Shown piece after piece: positions 44,143 to 48,758 of a DNA stretch of 48,758 nt. The stretch is taken from NCBI GenBank assembly GCA_016191955.1, contig JACPVC010000370.1, positions 1 through 48,758 of the forward strand, in the 5' to 3' direction. Under the pieces are notes generated by a model, which saw only the letters and a list, made by a program, of their open reading frames with translations, had not been told where the DNA came from and did no database searches. The stretch's first letter is position 1; every line of letters begins with the position of its first letter. A program made the position numbers and the translations under genes. The DNA comes from Chloroflexota bacterium (lineage in GTDB: Bacteria > Chloroflexota > Anaerolineae > Anaerolineales > Villigracilaceae).

Positions 44143-45648
44143 CTACAAGCCGTTATTCAAGTGATAGTACAGATCATTCCAACGCAGCTTGTCTTTGAAT
44201 TCATCTACTTTGGTGTTCTCGTCGATCAACAGGAATTCAATGCCAGCTATCTCAGCAAAGTCGCGCAGATGCTCAGGTGTGACGGAGTAACTGAATCCCG
44301 TGTGATGGGCGCCGCCTGCAAAGATCCACGTTGCCGCCGCAACTTTGAGATTCGGGCGCGGCAGCCACAACGCGCGTGCCACGGGCAGTTTCGGAAGCGG
44401 CTCGTCGGTTGGGAGGACATCCACCACGTTCGCAACGAGGCGATAACGTCCACCCATGTCCATGATGGAGGCGCAAACACCAACGCCCCTTTGTGAGTCA
44501 AAGACCAATCGGACGGGATCCGCTTTCCCCCCGATCGAGAGCGGATGGACTTCCAGTTTGGGTTTGCCAACAGCAATGGATTCGCAAATCTCCAACATGT
44601 GCGCGCCCAACACTTTGTCGCCCGTTGCGCTGAAGTGATAGGTGTAATCTTCCATAAAGCTGACGCCGCCCGTTTGCCCAACGTTCATCACCTTCATCGC
44701 GCGCACCAGGGCAGACGTTTTCCAATCGCCTTCCGCGCCAAAGCCATAGCCATCGCGCATGAGACGTTGTGCCGCAAGCCCGGGCAGTTGCACAAGCCCA
44801 TGCAGATCCTCGAAGGTATCGGTGAAGGCTTTGAAATTGCCGGCAGTTAAGAAGTTTCGCAAACCGATCTCGGTCCGTGCGCCATCGCGCAGGGATGAAT
44901 GCTTTGCGCTGCCGGGTCGGAGTTCTGCGGCGACATCGTATTCGTCCATGTAGGTTTGAATGAGTTTGTCTACTTCGGCGTCGCTGGCTTCGTTGACGAA
45001 CTTGACGAGATCGCCCACGCCATAGCCGTAGACATCATACCCAAGCCGAATTTGCGCCGAGACTTTATCCCCTTCGGTCACAGCGACATCGCGCATATTG
45101 TCGCCAAAGCGAGCGATCTTCATGCCCTGTGCGTCTGCCCATGCACATGCCGCACGCACCCAAACGCCGATCTCTCTTTGCGTTTCGTTATCGCCCCAAT
45201 GCCCCACCACTACTTTTCGATTCAGTCGCATACGGCTGCTAATGAAACCGAATTCACGATCACCATGCGCGGACTGGTTGAGATTCATGAAATCCATATC
45301 AATGGTCGCCCACGGAATCTCGCGCCCATATTGCGTGTGCAAATGCAGAAATGGTTTCTTGAGCAGGCTTAATCCAGCAATCCACATTTTGGCAGGCGAG
45401 AAGGTATGCATCCATGTGACCAACCCGACACAAGCCTTTGTCGAATTGGCTTCGAGACACAGGTCACGGATCGCATCAGGCGTGGTCAAGACGGGTTTGA
45501 AAACCACCTGCGTTGGAACATGTGCCGAAGCGCCCAACGCCGCCGCGATTTCTTTCGAATGTTCGGCAACTGTCTCCAATGTCTTGGGTCCATACAAATG
45601 CTGACTTCCCGTCACAAACCAGATTTCATATTGTTTCAGATCGATCAT
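44143..45648 (-). CDS. araA: L-arabinose isomerase (copy 2)
   Basis: The 501-aa product is the same length as copy 1 and clearly similar along its whole length. It starts [21 protein letters not shown]. Active-site regions [24 protein letters not shown] and GAHHTGFSY are all kept, so it should be active. It lies at the end of a different operon, behind a YtfT/YjfF-type transporter, with no araB or araD nearby. It is therefore likely used under different conditions or for a different sugar form than copy 1. Confidence 0.96.
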   Translation of the reverse strand: MIDLKQYEIWFVTGSQHLYGPKTLETVAEHSKEIAAALGASAHVPTQVVFKPVLTTPDAIRDLCLEANSTKACVGLVTWMHTFSPAKMWIAGLSLLKKPFLHLHTQYGREIPWATIDMDFMNLNQSAHGDREFGFISSRMRLNRKVVVGHWGDNETQREIGVWVRAACAWADAQGMKIARFGDNMRDVAVTEGDKVSAQIRLGYDVYGYGVGDLVKFVNEASDAEVDKLIQTYMDEYDVAAELRPGSAKHSSLRDGARTEIGLRNFLTAGNFKAFTDTFEDLHGLVQLPGLAAQRLMRDGYGFGAEGDWKTSALVRAMKVMNVGQTGGVSFMEDYTYHFSATGDKVLGAHMLEICESIAVGKPKLEVHPLSIGGKADPVRLVFDSQRGVGVCASIMDMGGRYRLVANVVDVLPTDEPLPKLPVARALWLPRPNLKVAAATWIFAGGAHHTGFSYSVTPEHLRDFAEIAGIEFLLIDENTKVDEFKDKLRWNDLYYHLNNGL

Positions 45649-45686
45649 GATTGCTCCTTATTGAACATCTTCGATCACCACCGCGC

Positions 45687-46610
45687 TTACTTGTCACTGA
45701 TATCAATCGCATAGTTCGTGAAGAGACGCGCCTTCCCAGACTCCACACTCAACATGATATACAAATTGTCGACATCCTGAGGCAGCGCGACATCCGTGGT
45801 CCATTCCGCCTTATCTCCGGCAGGGACTAGAGGTACGGTTGCGAGGTCAGGCGTTTCATAAAAGCCATACAGGATGCCATCTGAACCAATCACAGGCGGG
45901 ATGCCATTGTGAACATAGGATGGATAATCGCTGGGGTTGACTGCACTCCACGTAAATTGCAAGCCGGTATCGGTGCGCTTCGCGCCAACAAGGCTGAGAA
46001 CGAGCTTGTTGATCGCCGCAATCTCGATATTGGCGGGTTGAATCAATCCATCGACAGGCTCCCCGATCGGGTACGACAAATCTGAAACAACATCGTCAAG
46101 ATTCAACTCAAAAGTACCTTCCGCCTTGTTCGTATCCTGTTCATAATAATTGTATTGACCGGTGACATAACTGTAATTAATGAAAAGCATGGAACCAGAA
46201 ACAACTTCCGCCCCTTTGCATTCCACATAGATCATTTGCGTGCTGGGTTCGCTCTTGGTACCTGCAATATACCCGCGCATCTGAAACCCCGGAGCCAGGC
46301 GATGACCGCCGGTGCCGACATATACCGTGTCGCAATTTAATGACTTTCCGTTGGAAGTCAGTACGGCGGATTCGCCCCCGATGGTTTTCATCGCGCTCCA
46401 ATCCCCTGTGTCATTCCTGACCGTGAGGTCGATATGCAAATCCCCGGCATCCGTTTTAGCCAGATTGGTTACGATGGCATTCCAACCTGTTGTGTTTGAT
46501 TCCGCGGGCTCCGGTGTATTCAAATTTTCGGGCAGTACGATATAGACACAGGCATAGGTGGATATCGCATATGCCAGGAGGAACAAGGTCAATGCTTTTT
46601 TATCTTTCAT
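45687..46610 (-). CDS. Membrane-anchored exported protein of unknown function (Ig-like/DUF4352-type regions)
   Basis: The 307-aa product begins MKDKKALTLFLLAYAISTY, a signal anchor. The exported part has one beta-rich region (DLHIDLTVRNDTGDWSAMKT, and LAPGFQMRGYIAG) that resembles the immunoglobulin-like DUF4352 pattern, and a second about residues 205-300 (NKLVLSLVGAKRTDTGLQFT). Cysteines in LNCDTVYVG and MIYVECKG could pair. It is 38 bp upstream of araA copy 2 and 44 bp downstream of a permease, on the same strand, so it belongs to the sugar operon. I cannot name a function; a surface sugar-binding accessory is one option. Confidence 0.75.
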   Translation of the reverse strand: MKDKKALTLFLLAYAISTYACVYIVLPENLNTPEPAESNTTGWNAIVTNLAKTDAGDLHIDLTVRNDTGDWSAMKTIGGESAVLTSNGKSLNCDTVYVGTGGHRLAPGFQMRGYIAGTKSEPSTQMIYVECKGAEVVSGSMLFINYSYVTGQYNYYEQDTNKAEGTFELNLDDVVSDLSYPIGEPVDGLIQPANIEIAAINKLVLSLVGAKRTDTGLQFTWSAVNPSDYPSYVHNGIPPVIGSDGILYGFYETPDLATVPLVPAGDKAEWTTDVALPQDVDNLYIMLSVESGKARLFTNYAIDISDK

Positions 46611-46654
46611 TTCAGATTCTCTTTTTCCTTTATGAATGACAAGTCACAATGGAA

Positions 46655-48256
46655 TTACGGAGCCGCCGTAAGATTAGGGAGGATCGGTCGCAGGATCGAG
46701 AGGGTATACCCATATTCGGGCTGCATATCCACCCCGCCATCCACGGCTGTTACCGCCTTTTCCTGACCGTTGTATGTTACAAGAAGATAGTGGACAAAAC
46801 ATTGCCTGCACGGGTTATGCCAGGTGCTGTACATATTGTCGGTGAACCAGCCATAATCGTCGCTAATAGTTTTGGTGATGCGTTCCACATCGGCAGAGGG
46901 AATCTGATTTTCGACCCGATCACTGCCATTGTCTCCCACAACCCGCCCGTCGGGGTATACGGTAAATAACTCGTCCACACAGTTGGGTCCGGCGGTACGA
47001 TGATACACAATGACAGCCCCTTCGCTTACAAGTTTTTTCGCTTCATCCTCCCTGAACGCTTTTACTTCGCACTGGGCAGTACCTGAATTAGTGTTGTCGG
47101 AAGTTACACCGTTTTTGGGAATAAAAATAACTGCCAACACGATCAGAGCGACAAGTGAGCCAATTCCAAGAACCAGCCGTTGCTGCTTTTGACGCGCGGC
47201 GTTTAGCCTCTTTTCATCCTGAACTCTGTGGCTGCCTCCCTTTCGGGAAGCCAGAATGCTTTGTATGCCTATGAACATGAGCGTGAGTAAACCGATCACA
47301 ATTCTCGTCCACCAGGAACTCAGCGACCCGATAAATTGAATCAATACCTGTGTAATGGAAAGAACCATGACCCCGAACAACGTGCCAAATACATATCCGG
47401 AACCACCTGTAAGCATCGTGCCGCCCATCACCACCGAGGCGATGGCTTCCATCTCTTCGCCCTTTGCATAGAAGCCATGCCCCGAAAAGACAAAGGCGCT
47501 CAATGCAATACCTGCCAGTGCAGAACAAAACCCACTGAACGTGTACACCCATATTTTGGTGGCTTCCACTGGGAGACCCATCAACCGGGCGGACTGCTCG
47601 TTCCTGCCTTCATGACCGCCAATGGCATACACAGTACGACCAAAACGCGTATAGTGAGCAATATAAATTGCCACGCCTAGAAGGAGGAAGGCAACAACCA
47701 CGGATATCGAAATATAGGGAGGTGGATTTCCCTGTTTGATGGCAATCTCCGTCCAGCCGGGTATAAGGATCTTCGTCTGCCCGATGATGCGATAGATACG
47801 ATTGTCAATGGCAATGGCATCGTCGCTGATAAAGAAACACATTCCCCGTGCAAACCACATCCCAGCCAGGGTGACGATAAAAGGCTGAACCTTTGTGTAG
47901 GCGATGAGGCTGCCCATCACCGCGCCCAGGCTTGTCCCCATAGCAAGCATTAGAAGGATCACGATCCAGGCATTCCATCCATCCTGAAGCAGTGCGGCGG
48001 AAGCCACGGTTATCAACGCGATCACGCCACTGACCGAAAGATCGATACCGCCTGTAAGAATGACGAACGTCATTCCAATGGCGCTGATCAGCAAAAAGGC
48101 GTTGTTGCGGAATAAATTAAAGAACACCTGTGGGTTGCGCATGCCCTCAAAGAAGAATGCCCCGGTCCCATACGCTGCAAATGCCAGTACCGCTGTGGCA
48201 GTAATTGGAATGAACTTCCGGTTGTTGGAAATGAAGGTGCTTATTTTCTGCATCAT
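46655..48256 (-). CDS. YjfF/AraZ-type sugar ABC permease fused to an extracytoplasmic domain
   Basis: The 533-aa product starts at one of two adjacent ATGs just after the upstream permease. Residues 1 to about 335 form a normal permease (GMTFVILTGGIDLSVSGV, then [18 protein letters not shown], and the coupling loop GGHEGRNEQSARLMGLP). A basic linker (QDEKRLNAARQKQQR) precedes an extra helix (LVLGIGSLVALIVLAVIF) and about 150 exported residues with four cysteines, including NPCRQC. The tail has IVYHRTAGPNCVDELFTVYP and ITKTISDDYGWF, recalling small domains common in Chloroflexota surface proteins. Fusion of this kind to a sugar permease is unusual. Confidence 0.88.
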   Translation of the reverse strand: MMQKISTFISNNRKFIPITATAVLAFAAYGTGAFFFEGMRNPQVFFNLFRNNAFLLISAIGMTFVILTGGIDLSVSGVIALITVASAALLQDGWNAWIVILLMLAMGTSLGAVMGSLIAYTKVQPFIVTLAGMWFARGMCFFISDDAIAIDNRIYRIIGQTKILIPGWTEIAIKQGNPPPYISISVVVAFLLLGVAIYIAHYTRFGRTVYAIGGHEGRNEQSARLMGLPVEATKIWVYTFSGFCSALAGIALSAFVFSGHGFYAKGEEMEAIASVVMGGTMLTGGSGYVFGTLFGVMVLSITQVLIQFIGSLSSWWTRIVIGLLTLMFIGIQSILASRKGGSHRVQDEKRLNAARQKQQRLVLGIGSLVALIVLAVIFIPKNGVTSDNTNSGTAQCEVKAFREDEAKKLVSEGAVIVYHRTAGPNCVDELFTVYPDGRVVGDNGSDRVENQIPSADVERITKTISDDYGWFTDNMYSTWHNPCRQCFVHYLLVTYNGQEKAVTAVDGGVDMQPEYGYTLSILRPILPNLTAAP

Positions 48257-48260
48257 TGTG

Positions 48261-48758
48261 TTATGCCTTTTTCTGGATTCCAAACCCTCTGATGAAACTC
48301 CTGGCTTGTTCCGAATACAGCAGGACCACAAAGATGACCACCACAGCCTTGATCGCCTGCAATGCAAACGCAGGTACGCCGATCGCGTACATGGACGTGG
48401 TCACTGCCTGCATCACCAATGCGCCAATGATGCTGGCAAACAGGGAGAACCGCCCGCCTGCCATGGATGTCCCGCCGATCACGACCGCGAGGATGGCATC
48501 CAATTCAATATCCAAGCCAATGTTATTGGCGTCGGATGTCTTGATATCCGAACTGGCGACCAGCCCCGCAATGCCTGCGCAAAATCCGCAAAACGTGTAA
48601 ACGAATAACTTGATCTTCTTTTCGTCTATGCCGCTGAAGAAACTGGAGCGGAAATTAATACCCACCGATTCGATGAACATGCCAATGGCGGTTTTACGCG
48701 TCACCAGCCAGGTTAGCGCATATACAAATGCAACCAGATATAGCGAAAAAGGAAGAAT
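48261..48758 (-). CDS. YtfT/AraW-type sugar ABC permease, C-terminal part (cut by window edge)
   Basis: The frame is open to the right edge (166 codons including the stop), so the N-terminal half is missing. The family pattern is KIKLFVYTFCGFCAGIAGLV, then DIELDAILAVVIGGTSMAGG and ASIIGALVMQAVTTSMYAIG. It is followed after 4 bp by a second permease. Paired permeases of this kind occur in the YtfQRT-YjfF (galactofuranose) and AraUVWZ (L-arabinose) systems; araA copy 2 downstream favours arabinose. The ATPase and binding protein should lie beyond the window. Confidence 0.88.
   Translation of the reverse strand: MLPFSLYLVAFVYALTWLVTRKTAIGMFIESVGINFRSSFFSGIDEKKIKLFVYTFCGFCAGIAGLVASSDIKTSDANNIGLDIELDAILAVVIGGTSMAGGRFSLFASIIGALVMQAVTTSMYAIGVPAFALQAIKAVVVIFVVLLYSEQARSFIRGFGIQKKA

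Overview
The window looks like part of a chromosome from an anaerobic or facultatively fermentative member of the Chloroflexota, most likely class Anaerolineae. This is inferred from gene content (ChvE/Ggu-type sugar uptake, tungsten-type aldehyde:ferredoxin oxidoreductase, group 4 [NiFe] hydrogenase), from moderately GC-rich codon use, and from an unusually dense set of intergenic palindromic repeats. No rRNA, tRNA, CRISPR array, phage or transposase gene was seen.

Region 1 (1-2452, minus strand): heme/tetrapyrrole genes hemA-hemC-hemD, with hemD cut by the window edge. Region 2 (2483-7763, plus strand): a repeat-filled gap, then a VOC-fold protein, two tandem paralogous small membrane proteins, a third membrane protein, an O-methyltransferase, an ECF41-type sigma factor with a SnoaL-like tail, an exported alpha/beta hydrolase, and a two-copy 99-bp tandem repeat.

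Region 3 (7818-23147, minus strand): a pentose-utilisation block read in one direction. It holds a LacI-family regulator whose own promoter carries two abutting perfect 14-bp palindromes, a ChvE-GguA-GguB sugar ABC transporter, a UPF0303 protein, a Gfo/Idh/MocA oxidoreductase, an epimerase/dehydratase, an FGGY kinase (ribulokinase role), L-ribulose-5-phosphate 4-epimerase, L-arabinose isomerase, two aldo/keto reductases and a mutarotase-like protein. Together they would take up L-arabinose and convert it to D-xylulose 5-phosphate.

Region 4 (23404-26934): hypA-hypB (minus) diverge from a GAF-histidine kinase/LuxR-type response regulator pair (plus). A small MITE-like element with an exact 7-bp target duplication sits at the end of the kinase gene and supplies its stop codon.

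Region 5 (27145-43611, plus strand) is the most interesting part. A probable tungsten enzyme locus (a DUF6976-like protein, a ThiS/MoaD-fold protein without the terminal GlyGly, aldehyde:ferredoxin oxidoreductase, an unknown 265-aa protein, MoaD, MoaA, an AbrB-radical SAM cofactor maturase, MoaE) is followed directly by a complex I-like, ion-translocating group 4 [NiFe] hydrogenase (NuoJ, K, L, N/M, A, B, CD, H and I homologues plus a maturation protease). The inferred job is to oxidise aldehydes with ferredoxin and re-oxidise that ferredoxin at a membrane hydrogenase that evolves H2 and stores energy as an ion gradient.

Region 6 (44143-48758, minus strand): a second L-arabinose isomerase, a surface-exposed unknown protein and two YtfT/YjfF-type permeases. 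One permease is fused to an extra transmembrane helix and an extracytoplasmic Cys-containing domain. The transporter continues beyond the right edge.
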